Of a stretch of DNA of 8,244 nucleotides, positions 1 to 6,875 are shown in pieces; position 1 is the first letter of the stretch; each line of letters begins with the position of its first letter. The position numbers and the translations under genes are program-made. The stretch is from assembly GCA_028292305.1 (NCBI GenBank), contig JAQGMQ010000034.1, positions 1-8,244 of the forward strand. The letters run 5' to 3'. This DNA comes from Rhodoferax sp. GTDB taxonomy: Bacteria; Pseudomonadota; Gammaproteobacteria; Burkholderiales; Burkholderiaceae_C. Under the pieces are notes generated by a model. The model worked only from the letters and a program-made list of their open reading frames with translations. It was not told the origin of the DNA and made no database searches.

Positions 1-2426
1 CGTGGCTGGGCGCCGCGCGGCACGCCGCGCACGCCAGCCTGGCGCAGGCGGCGGCGGACGCGTTCGGCCAAGGGCCGTGCGCCCAGGCCATCGAGCAGCA
101 GCAGCGCCAAACGTTGCGCCTCTTCGTCCCCTTCCGCGAGCGCGCGGGCCTGCTCGTACGGGCAGCCCATTGCCTGCCACACCGCGGCGGCTTCCTGCCA
201 TGCGCCTTGCATCTGCAGGCGAAACGGCTCGGCGCAGGCACCAAGAGGAGCAGCGTCGCGACGGCCAGCGCACCAACACCAATAAGCCAGCTCACCCAGC
301 AGCCAGGGGTGGCGCTTGCTGGCCGCCAGGTCCAGCATGCGCGCGGCCTCTTGCAGGGCCGCTGCGCCGTCGCCAGCGGTCCAGGCCGCCTCGGCACGGG
401 CCGCACAGACGAGGCCGAGCCGCTGCAGCGTGGCGGTGCGCTCGGCCAGCGCGAGCGCTTCGTCGAGCGCCTCGCTGCCGCCGGGGTCGCCACGCCGCGT
501 ACGCAGGCGGCCGAGCGCGAGCAGGGCGGCGATGCGGTTGGTGGTGCCACTGGCCTGCCGCTCGACGGCTGCGTTGGCCCGCTCGCCGGCCAGCGCCCAG
601 CGGCCACGGTAGACATCGCACAAGGCCTGCCAGCTTTCCATGTAGCCGGCAAGCCGGTCCAGGTCACGGGCACGGGCGAAGCCGATGCCTTCATCCAGGT
701 AGCGCTCGGCCGCGGCGAACTGGTGCAACTCGCCGGACGCCGTGCCGAGCATCAGGTAGGCATCCGCGGTACCGGCACCACCGTCGTCGAGGCTTCTGGC
801 CAGGGCCAGGCTCTGCGCCACCTGGGCGCAGCCGAGCGGGTAGTCGACGAACATCTGCGCCGCGCCGAGCGACAGCAGCGCGGCCGCCTTGATCGCCACA
901 TCGCCGACCTGCTCGGCCAGCAACACTGCCTTTTCGCCCCATGCGATGGCGGCCTGGTTGTCGCGGTTGAGCATCCGAAGGTAGGACGCCGTGGCGTAGG
1001 CACGGGCCAGGGCCGGGCCCGGCGGTTGCGTCAGCGCGACGGCGATCGCGCTCTGGCTGGCGCCATCGGCATCAGCGTTTCGCAACGCCCGCACGAGGGA
1101 CATGGCCAGCACTGACAAGCTCAGGCTGCGTTGCTCCGCATGGCCATTGCCCCAAAGTGCAACCGCCTGTTCACCCGCAGCGATGGCCGAGGGCAGGTCG
1201 TTGAGCTCGAAGCTGTGGGTGGCCAGCGCGTCGAGCAATTCGGCGTGCCGGGCCGCGGTCAGCCGGTCGGCATAGCCCAGCGCGGCCCGGCAATGGGCCG
1301 CTGCCTCCCGACGCGCGCCGCGCAACGCGGCTTCACGCGCAGCCAGGGGCGCCCAGTGCAGCACGGCCTCGGCGTCGCCGGCGCGCTGGGCATGGTGCGC
1401 GCGGGCCGCCAACGGCGCCAGAGCCTCGGGCAAGGCCACCAGCGCCGCCAGCACGTGGGCATGCAAATGCGCGGCCCGCGGCGCCAGCAAGGCGGCCTCG
1501 ACCGCGGTGCGGGCGAGTTCGTGGCGAAACCGCAGGCTGCGCCCTTCCGCGACGAGCAGGCCGCTGGCCAGGCAGGCCTCCACCGCCGCGACCGTCTCCG
1601 GCGCCCTGCCGAGCAAGGTTTCGCCGAGTGCGGCATCGACCTGGCGCGGCACCGTCGCCAGGCGCTGCAATACGTCGAGCGCCGCCGGCGGCAGACACGC
1701 GGCGCGCCCGAGCACCGCATCACGCACGCTGGCCGGTACGCCCTGCGGATCGGCGCCATCGGCTCCAGCGGCACCGTCCCCACGCTGGCGCAAGCACTCG
1801 GTCACGAAGAAGGCGTTGCCAGCGGTGATGGCGTGCAGATGGCCGGCGTCCACATGCGCCGCGCCGAGCGCCAGCTGAGCCACGGCCGTCGCCGTGAGGG
1901 CTGCCACGCGCAGCCGTGTGACGTGGGCAGGGGGCAGGTCGCCAAGCACACTGCGCAACCGGTCGAGCGAGGTGATGTCGTCGCGGTGGCTCAGCAGCAG
2001 CAGGGCCGGCAGGCGATGGATGCGACGGCCGAGAAACTTCACCAGATCGAGCGTGGCCGCGTCGGCCCAATGGATGTCCTCGAGCACCATGACCGTCGGC
2101 GCGGGCGGCAATGCAAGCGCTTCCAATACGGCGTCGAACACCTCGGCGCGGTCGCCATCGGCGGCAAGGCGCGCGCGCAACCGCGCAGCACCCGCGACGG
2201 CAATGTCGTGCAGAGGGCCGAGGGGGCGCGGCGTGGCCAACGCCTCGCAGCCGCCCCACAGCACGTGTGCCGAGCCATGGTCGGCCACAAACCGTTCGAG
2301 CAGCGCTGTCTTCCCCATGCCCGCTTCGCCGCTGATGAGCACGGTGTGCCCCCGGCCCTCAGCGGCGGCGCGGCGGTGCATGGCGAGATGGGCCAGCAGC
2401 GAATCACGTTCCAGGAGCGTGGACAT
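1..2426 (-). CDS. Large ATP-binding LuxR-family (LAL-type) transcriptional regulator, C-terminus cut by the window edge
   Basis: Translating the minus strand from ATG 2426 gives 808 codons with no stop or frameshift to the window edge. The ATPase domain starts at once: Walker A GEAGMGKT at residues 33-40 (Lys39), Walker B VMVLEDIHWAD at 112-122, then LLLLSHRD (142-149) and GNAFFVTE (203-210), all typical of the AAA/NACHT-like module of LAL regulators. Residues from about 270 to 780 are Ala/Leu-rich helical repeats, TPR-like in places (AIAAGEQAVALW; AIAWGEKAVLLAEQVGD). The last visible residues, VRRRLRQAGVRGVPRG, match the linker that in this family directly precedes the LuxR helix-turn-helix, so the DNA-binding domain should lie within about 100 codons past base 1. 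Family members are usually about 850-950 residues. No clear Shine-Dalgarno precedes the ATG, but MSTLLERDSLLAHL fits family N-termini. Its ligand and targets cannot be read from sequence. It may control the preceding operon, or simply be its neighbour. Confidence 0.9.
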   Translation of the reverse strand, partial: MSTLLERDSLLAHLAMHRRAAAEGRGHTVLISGEAGMGKTALLERFVADHGSAHVLWGGCEALATPRPLGPLHDIAVAGAARLRARLAADGDRAEVFDAVLEALALPPAPTVMVLEDIHWADAATLDLVKFLGRRIHRLPALLLLSHRDDITSLDRLRSVLGDLPPAHVTRLRVAALTATAVAQLALGAAHVDAGHLHAITAGNAFFVTECLRQRGDGAAGADGADPQGVPASVRDAVLGRAACLPPAALDVLQRLATVPRQVDAALGETLLGRAPETVAAVEACLASGLLVAEGRSLRFRHELARTAVEAALLAPRAAHLHAHVLAALVALPEALAPLAARAHHAQRAGDAEAVLHWAPLAAREAALRGARREAAAHCRAALGYADRLTAARHAELLDALATHSFELNDLPSAIAAGEQAVALWGNGHAEQRSLSLSVLAMSLVRALRNADADGASQSAIAVALTQPPGPALARAYATASYLRMLNRDNQAAIAWGEKAVLLAEQVGDVAIKAAALLSLGAAQMFVDYPLGCAQVAQSLALARSLDDGGAGTADAYLMLGTASGELHQFAAAERYLDEGIGFARARDLDRLAGYMESWQALCDVYRGRWALAGERANAAVERQASGTTNRIAALLALGRLRTRRGDPGGSEALDEALALAERTATLQRLGLVCAARAEAAWTAGDGAAALQEAARMLDLAASKRHPWLLGELAYWCWCAGRRDAAPLGACAEPFRLQMQGAWQEAAAVWQAMGCPYEQARALAEGDEEAQRLALLLLDGLGARPLAERVRRRLRQAGVRGVPRGAQP

Positions 2427-2526
2427 GGGTGGCAGCTTAAGGCGACAGGGGCCACGCAGGCAAGCGCCCGTCGCGCTGGTCGCGTTTGTAGCGTGCTCCG
2501 CCTTGGCCACACCGCCATCGCCGCCA

Positions 2527-2557
2527 TCGTTGCGCAGGCGATCGGCCTGCGCAACGA
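2527..2557 (-). terminator. Perfect 13-bp inverted repeat after the MFS gene: candidate terminator or operator
   Basis: The arms TCGTTGCGCAGGC (2527-2539) and GCCTGCGCAACGA (2545-2557) are exact reverse complements around a 5-base loop, GATCG. The hairpin begins 11 bases after the MFS stop codon and ends about 100 bases before the regulator start. This is the right place for transcription to end after the operon. No run of T follows on the minus strand, so it is not a classical intrinsic terminator. A Rho-assisted stop, a 3'-end stabiliser or a protein-binding palindrome upstream of the regulator are alternatives. Confidence 0.5.
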
Positions 2558-2568
2558 CGTGGCACCGC

Positions 2569-3768
2569 TCAAGGACGGCGCAGCACCAGGCGGCTTCCCA
2601 TCAGGCCGGTGGCCAGCAGCAAGCCTGCATAGGCCGTGGACGTGCTCCAGGCGGTACCGGCCGCGGCGAACGCGATCGGCGCGATCGCCAGGCCCGCGTA
2701 GCCGAACATCAGCGCCGCCCCCATGACCGCGCCCGCGCGCGCCGGGCCGGCAATGCGCGCGATCTCGGCCACCATCACGCCATTCCAGCCGCTGGCGCTG
2801 ATGCCCACCAGCACGAACAACACGGCCAGCGCCGCAGGCGGCGGTGTGCCGGGCCAGAGAAACAACACCAGGCCCGCGCCGCCGATCAGCAGGCCGAGCC
2901 CACCGAGCAGGCGCGCGGTATCAACACCCGGGCGCTGCGCCACGCGGCCCCACAACAGCCGGCCGATCAAGCCCGCGCCCTGCATCAGCGCCACCCAGCC
3001 CGCGGCCTGCGGCACCGGCAGCTGCCAATGGCGCACGGCATGGCTCATCACGAAGAAGTTGAGGCAGACCTGGGTGGCCATAAATACCACCAGCGTGAGT
3101 GTGAGCAGGCGCAGCGCAGGCGCGCGCAACAGCTCCCGCAGGCCGCTGGTGTCGCCGGGCGAGGTTGCGAGCGCGGGCGCGCCGCCGTCGCTGGTCACCA
3201 ACCGCAGACACCACAGGCCGACCGCCAGCGCGGTGCAGGCCACCAGCAAAAAGGGCAGGGCAGCATGCTGAACCAGCAGCAGCGGCAATGCCAACGAGCC
3301 AGCCATGGCGCCGATCTGGTTGCCGGTCTGGCGGACGGAGAAGACCCACGGCCTGCGCGCCGGTGGCGTGACGCGGGCCAACACCGACGCGCAGGCCGGC
3401 GTCTCCGGGCCGAAGGCCAGCCCGAGCAACACCACGGCCGACCACAGCGACACGGCCGACAGGCCAAGCTGGCCTGGTTCGGCCATCCACGCTCTGGCCG
3501 CCAGACACAGCATGGCGAGCAGTACCGCGGCCATGCACATCGCCGCCAGCGGCAGGTCGCCGAAGCGGCGGATCAGCCAGCCTGTGGCCAGCGACGACAG
3601 CGCGCCGATGCCGAACAACGCGCTGCCCAGAAACCCGAGCGCACGCACGTCCACACCCAGTTGCGGCGCAAGCACCGAGAGCGCAAACGTGCCCATGGCG
3701 ACCACCGCCTGCACCGCCACCGTGGCGGGCAAGGTGCGGGCGATGGCGCTCGCGCCGAACAGGCTCAC
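2569..3768 (-). CDS. MFS transporter
   Basis: A 399-residue inner-membrane protein of the major facilitator superfamily, with the usual length and about 12 hydrophobic segments in two halves joined by a polar loop at about residues 190-213. Family marks are the motif-A-like loop GWLIRRFGDLPLA (63-75) after the second segment, its second-half counterpart GRLLWGRVAQR (269-279), SVRQTGNQIGAMAG (144-157) and GWNGVMVAEIAR (327-338). The start is GTG at 3768, overlapping the TGA of the racemase-family gene by four bases (GTGA). Only a weak AGGG lies close upstream, so translation is probably coupled to that gene. As last gene of the putative operon it may import a related substrate or export a product. 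The sequence does not show direction or substrate. The stop is TGA at 2571-2569. Confidence 0.92.
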   Translation of the reverse strand: MSLFGASAIARTLPATVAVQAVVAMGTFALSVLAPQLGVDVRALGFLGSALFGIGALSSLATGWLIRRFGDLPLAAMCMAAVLLAMLCLAARAWMAEPGQLGLSAVSLWSAVVLLGLAFGPETPACASVLARVTPPARRPWVFSVRQTGNQIGAMAGSLALPLLLVQHAALPFLLVACTALAVGLWCLRLVTSDGGAPALATSPGDTSGLRELLRAPALRLLTLTLVVFMATQVCLNFFVMSHAVRHWQLPVPQAAGWVALMQGAGLIGRLLWGRVAQRPGVDTARLLGGLGLLIGGAGLVLFLWPGTPPPAALAVLFVLVGISASGWNGVMVAEIARIAGPARAGAVMGAALMFGYAGLAIAPIAFAAAGTAWSTSTAYAGLLLATGLMGSRLVLRRP

Positions 3769-4508
3769 GGCCCTGACAGCAGCCGCGCCATCGCGTCGGG
3801 CAGGCCGCGGTTCGGCTTGATGGGCGGCGGCGCGAAGCTGCCCAGCGTGGCCTTGCCCGGCTGCAACGCGCCCAATGTTTCCGCATGGCGCACCGCACTT
3901 GAAACACCGTCGACCACCGGCACCGGCAACTGCCCGTGCAACGCCCGCGCCAGGCCGGCCAGCGGGGCGCCGGCCAGCACGATGACCTCGGCGCCGTCTT
4001 CACGCACCGCCCGCTCGCACAGTGCCCGCAAGGCCTCGGTGTGCTCGCCCTGCACGTTGCCGATCTTGGCCAGCGGCCGGTCCAGCGCGCGGATGCTGGC
4101 GAGGCGGCCGACCAGGCCGTTGGCTTCGACCACCTCGCGGTACCACGCCTGTATGCGCTGCGAGATGGCGATGATCGAGAAGCGGTGGCCCAGCAGGCAG
4201 GCCGTGGCCAGCGCCGACTCGGTCATGCCGAGCACGGGCACCCGCAGCACCTCGCGCAGGCCGGTCAGGCCCGGGTCGCCGAACGCGGCGACGATCACGG
4301 CGTCATGGCCGGCGTGGTGTTCGGCCGCCAGCTGCGCCGTGGCGTAGGCGCCGATCATGGCTTCGAACCGCGTCTCGATGTAGGCCACACCGAAGGCCGC
4401 GGTCTGCATGGTGATGTGCGTGCCGGGCGATGCGCTGCGGCGGGCCTCGGCCTCGATCAGCGCGGTGACGCTTTCGGAGATGTTGGGGTTGATGATGAGC
4501 AGGCGCAT
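3765..4508 (-). CDS. Asp/Glu/hydantoin racemase-family protein lacking the usual catalytic cysteines
   Basis: A 247-residue cytoplasmic protein of the usual length for hydantoin racemase-like enzymes (HyuE/HpxA, COG4126 type). Family signatures are MRLLIINPNISES (1-13), AAFGDPGL (74-81), GMTESALATACLLGHRFSII (94-113) and VPVVDGVSSAV (196-206). Characterised members interconvert the stereoisomers of 5-substituted hydantoins or allantoin using two cysteines, one in CFGDPGL and one in LGCAGM. Here those places hold Ala75 and Gly180/Ala181 (VIVLAGAPLAG). The only cysteines, 104 and 164, are elsewhere. The fold assignment is strong, but racemase activity is uncertain. ATG 4508 is preferred: GGAG lies eight bases upstream and the protein then begins at the conserved first strand. 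The frame stays open to an ATG at 4568, but that 20-residue extension has no family character and comes out of intergenic sequence. The gene follows the hydantoinase after 106 bases and overlaps the MFS start by four bases. Confidence 0.88.
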   Translation of the reverse strand: MRLLIINPNISESVTALIEAEARRSASPGTHITMQTAAFGVAYIETRFEAMIGAYATAQLAAEHHAGHDAVIVAAFGDPGLTGLREVLRVPVLGMTESALATACLLGHRFSIIAISQRIQAWYREVVEANGLVGRLASIRALDRPLAKIGNVQGEHTEALRALCERAVREDGAEVIVLAGAPLAGLARALHGQLPVPVVDGVSSAVRHAETLGALQPGKATLGSFAPPPIKPNRGLPDAMARLLSGP

Positions 4509-4568
4509 GGGGTGGGTCTCCAAGGTTCGCGTCAGGGGCGAGGGGGGCGGAAGGCCGTACCTTCTCAC

Positions 4569-4594
4569 CCGTTCGGGCTGAGCTTGTCGAAGCC
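4569..4594. repeat. Dispersed intergenic repeat of the TTCGACAAGCTCAGCCCGAA type
   Basis: On the minus strand this reads GGC, then TTCGACAAGCTCAGCCCGAA, then CGG. I recognise it from memory as a short element scattered between genes in many betaproteobacterial and some other proteobacterial genomes, often near gene ends. Its outer bases TTCG/CGAA are inverted, so it can form an imperfect hairpin. It lies in the longest gap inside the operon, 20 bases after the hydantoinase stop. It may act as an mRNA 3'-end stabiliser or attenuator between the two genes. Only one copy was seen in the window. Confidence 0.65.
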
Positions 4595-4595
4595 T

Positions 4596-4607
4596 CCCCC
4601 GCGGGGG
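4596..4607. repeat. 12-bp GC-only palindrome
   Basis: CCCCCGCGGGGG is a perfect self-complementary sequence lying between the hydantoinase stop and the dispersed repeat, and seems to form part of the same intergenic block. A transcript could fold it as a short CCCC/GGGG hairpin with a CGCG loop. A weaker stem, GAAGG (4550-4554) with CCTTC (4560-4564), lies on the other side of the repeat. No T-run follows, so read-through into the racemase-family gene is expected. Confidence 0.4.
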
Positions 4608-4614
4608 ATGGTTA

Positions 4615-6048
4615 TCAGGTTGCGCGGGAAACGTTGCGCTTAGGCATCAGCGTCGGCCTGCCGCACACCAGCAACTCGCCACGGCCGGTGTGCGGATGGA
4701 AGTCCTTGCCGTCCCACACCACTTCGCCGCGGGCGAGCGTCAGCCCGGGCCAGGCCTTCAGGCGCATGCCTTCGTAGGGCGTGTAGTCGACCTCGTGGTG
4801 CAGCTGTTCATTCTTCAGGATGAAATCGCGCTCGTCCCAGATCACCAGGTCGGCATCGGCGCCGATGGCGATGGCGCCTTTCTTCGGGTGCAGGCCGTAG
4901 GCCTTGGCCGGGCCGGTGGCGGTGAGTTCGACGAAACGGTTGGCCGTCATGCGGCCGGCCAGCACGCCTTCGGACCAGAGCAGCGCCATGCGCGTTTCAA
5001 TACCAGGGATGCCGTTGGGGATGTGCCGGAAGCCGACCTCTTCGCCGTTCGGCTTCTTGCCTTCGGGCGCGTCGTATTTGAAGGGCGCGTGGTCGGACGA
5101 GAACACCGTGAACAGGCCGTCGTTGAGTCCGTCCCAGATGACTTCCTGGTTGGCCTTGTCGCGCGGTGGCGGACTGCAGACGCACCTGGCGCCCTTGTAG
5201 CTGTCGTCGATGCCCAGGTCTTCGGCCGTGAGGAACAGGTACTGCGGGCAGGTTTCGGCAAACACGTTGAGGCCATGGGCGCGGCCCCAGCGGATCTGTT
5301 CCACGGCTTCGCGGCCCGACACGTGCACGATGAGGATCGGCACGTCGACCAGCTCGGCCAACGCGATGGCGCGGTGCGTGGCTTCGCGCTCCACCAGCAT
5401 CGGCCGCGCATGCGCATGGAAGCGCGGCGCGGTGCGGCCGGCCGCCTCGAGCCGCTTGGTGAGCCATTCGATGCAATCCGAATTCTCGGCGTGCAGCATG
5501 GCCATGGCGCCGTGTTCGCGGGCCACCGACAACACGTCGAGGATCTGGCCGTCGTCCAGCTTCATGTCGTCGTAGGTCATGTAGATCTTGAACGAGGTGA
5601 AGCCTTCCCTGATCAGCGCAGGCAGCTCTTCCTGCAGCACGGTGGGGGTGGGGTCGCTCACGATCAGGTGGAAGGCGTAGTCGACATGGGCCTTGCCGGC
5701 GGCGCGGGCGCGGTAGTCTTCCACCGCCGCACGCAGCGACTGGCCTTTCTGCTGGGCCGCGAACGGGATCACCGTGGTGGTGCCGCCGCAGGCCGCGGAG
5801 CGGGTGCCGGTGTTGAAGTCGTCGGCGTTGCGCGTGGGCGGCGGCATGGGCTGGTCGAGGTGGCAATGCGCGTCGACGCCGCCGGGCGTGACGGTGCGGC
5901 CGGCGGCGTCGATCACGCGCGCGCCCGCCGCCAGGCCGGTGCCCAGCTGCACGATGCGGCCGTTGGTCACGGCGATGTCGCAGTCGAATTCATCCGAGGC
6001 CGTGACGGCGTGGGCATTGCGGATGACTAGGTCGAAGGTGGTTGTCAT
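4615..6048 (-). CDS. D-hydantoinase/dihydropyrimidinase-type amidohydrolase
   Basis: A 477-residue cytoplasmic enzyme (hydA-like) of the usual length. The family opens cyclic diamides such as dihydropyrimidines and 5-substituted hydantoins to N-carbamoyl amino acids with a two-metal centre. All metal ligands can be placed: His61 and His63 in GGVDAHCHLDQP, Lys154 in GFTSFKIYMTY (the lysine carboxylated in the family), His186 in LHAENSD, His242 in IVHVSG and Asp319 in FSSDHAPF. CGGTTTVIPFA (87-97) and AETCPQYLFLTAEDLG (264-279) are also typical. The first motif is HCH where textbook D-hydantoinases have HTH. The exact ring substrate is not defined. ATG 6048 gives the normal N-terminus MTTTFDLVIRNA; the frame stays open further upstream, but that is antiframe sequence inside the permease gene. 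It starts 11 bases after the permease stop with no good Shine-Dalgarno, suggesting coupled translation. No carbamoylase gene is visible nearby. Confidence 0.93.
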   Translation of the reverse strand: MTTTFDLVIRNAHAVTASDEFDCDIAVTNGRIVQLGTGLAAGARVIDAAGRTVTPGGVDAHCHLDQPMPPPTRNADDFNTGTRSAACGGTTTVIPFAAQQKGQSLRAAVEDYRARAAGKAHVDYAFHLIVSDPTPTVLQEELPALIREGFTSFKIYMTYDDMKLDDGQILDVLSVAREHGAMAMLHAENSDCIEWLTKRLEAAGRTAPRFHAHARPMLVEREATHRAIALAELVDVPILIVHVSGREAVEQIRWGRAHGLNVFAETCPQYLFLTAEDLGIDDSYKGARCVCSPPPRDKANQEVIWDGLNDGLFTVFSSDHAPFKYDAPEGKKPNGEEVGFRHIPNGIPGIETRMALLWSEGVLAGRMTANRFVELTATGPAKAYGLHPKKGAIAIGADADLVIWDERDFILKNEQLHHEVDYTPYEGMRLKAWPGLTLARGEVVWDGKDFHPHTGRGELLVCGRPTLMPKRNVSRAT

Positions 6049-6059
6049 GGGTTGGTGAT

Positions 6060-6875
6060 TTATCGGATGCGTTTGCTGATGCCGGTGAGCTTTTCCATCA
6101 CCACCATCAGCACCAGGGTGACCAGCACCATCAGGCTCGACACCGCGGCGATGCTCACGTCGAGCCGGCCCTCCAGGTCTTGCCACATGCGGATCGGCAG
6201 CATGTCGGTGGAGGCGTCGCGCAGGAACAGCGACACCGGCACGTTGTCGAACGACGACATGAAGGCGATGAAGGCGCCGGCCGCGATGCCCGGCGCGATC
6301 AGCGGCAAGGTGACCCGGCGGAAGGTATAGCTGCGGCTGGCACCCAGGCTGGCCGAACTCTCCAGCAGCGCGGGCGGCATCTGCGACAGCGCGGCCACCG
6401 TGGTGCGGATCACATACGGCACGCCGACCACGGTATGGCCGATGACCAGCGTCCACAACGACAGCTCGATGCCGATGCGCGAGAAGTAGATCAACGAGGC
6501 CAGGCCGAAGGCCAGCGCGGGCAGGATCAGCGGCGACATGAAGAAAGCGTCGAGCACGCGGGCCATGGCTTTTTCGGACCGCGCGATGGCCATGGCCGCG
6601 GCCACGCCCAGCACCACGGCGATCAGCGTTGAAGCCGACGCCACCTTCAGGCTGTTCATCACCGCGTACTGCAGCTGGGTGGCATCGGCCAGCGACGCGT
6701 ACCAGCGCAGCGAATAACCCGGCGGCGGAAACTTGAGCGAGAAGCCGTTGGTGAACGACAGCACGATCACCACCACCGTCGGGGCAAGCAACAGGATGGT
6801 GGCCAGCACGGCGATGCCGCCGAGCACCGCCGTCAAAACGATGGTGGAGGCTTCGTGCCTGCGACCCGCGCTCAT
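6060..6875 (-). CDS. ABC transporter permease, PotC-like
   Basis: A 271-residue inner-membrane subunit of a binding-protein-dependent importer of the polyamine/opine/iron type (BPD_transp_1 fold, about six membrane segments; first at about residues 11-40). The cytoplasmic EAA loop that docks the ATPase is clear at about 170-200: LESSASLGASRSYTFRRVTLPLIAPGIAAG in two parts, with the conserved Gly178 and the LP at 190-191. FMSSFDNVPVSLFL (205-218) is typical of the PotC side. The start is ATG 6875, overlapping the TGA of the preceding permease by four bases (ATGA). The frame remains open upstream to 7097, but those 74 residues are an Arg/His-rich shadow of the other permease. It presumably forms the channel with that permease. 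The substrate is unknown; the neighbouring hydantoinase suggests a cyclic ureide or related compound. Confidence 0.95.
   Translation of the reverse strand: MSAGRRHEASTIVLTAVLGGIAVLATILLLAPTVVVIVLSFTNGFSLKFPPPGYSLRWYASLADATQLQYAVMNSLKVASASTLIAVVLGVAAAMAIARSEKAMARVLDAFFMSPLILPALAFGLASLIYFSRIGIELSLWTLVIGHTVVGVPYVIRTTVAALSQMPPALLESSASLGASRSYTFRRVTLPLIAPGIAAGAFIAFMSSFDNVPVSLFLRDASTDMLPIRMWQDLEGRLDVSIAAVSSLMVLVTLVLMVVMEKLTGISKRIR

Noticed and set aside
114..1115. Plus-strand open frame of 333 codons
   Set aside because: It is antisense to the repeat region of the regulator, and the minus strand is open throughout with family-like sequence.
1..2426. Regulator as a frameshifted pseudogene
   Set aside because: Codon-by-codon reading from 2426 to the edge shows no stop and continuous family-like sequence, so the gene is only cut by the window.
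2485..2490. Possible -10 element TACAAA upstream of the regulator (minus strand)
   Set aside because: No acceptable -35 hexamer (GGTGTG at 17-base spacing); a single weak hexamer is not enough to call a promoter.
1131..2726. Plus-strand open frame of 531 codons
   Set aside because: It is antisense to the regulator and the end of the MFS gene, with no recognisable protein features. The minus-strand frame has clear Walker motifs.
1894..4347. Plus-strand open frame of 817 codons
   Set aside because: It runs antisense across the regulator, MFS and racemase-family genes and the gap between the first two. Its translation is low-complexity (Ala/Arg/Gln/His-rich) with no domain. Long antisense frames are expected in GC-rich coding DNA.
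4509..4568. Earlier start of the racemase-family gene at 4568
   Set aside because: The added 20 residues have no family resemblance, while ATG 4508 has GGAG at good spacing and begins at the conserved first strand.
6049..6456. N-terminal extension of the hydantoinase
   Set aside because: The upstream residues are the shadow of the permease gene in another frame; the normal family N-terminus starts at ATG 6048.
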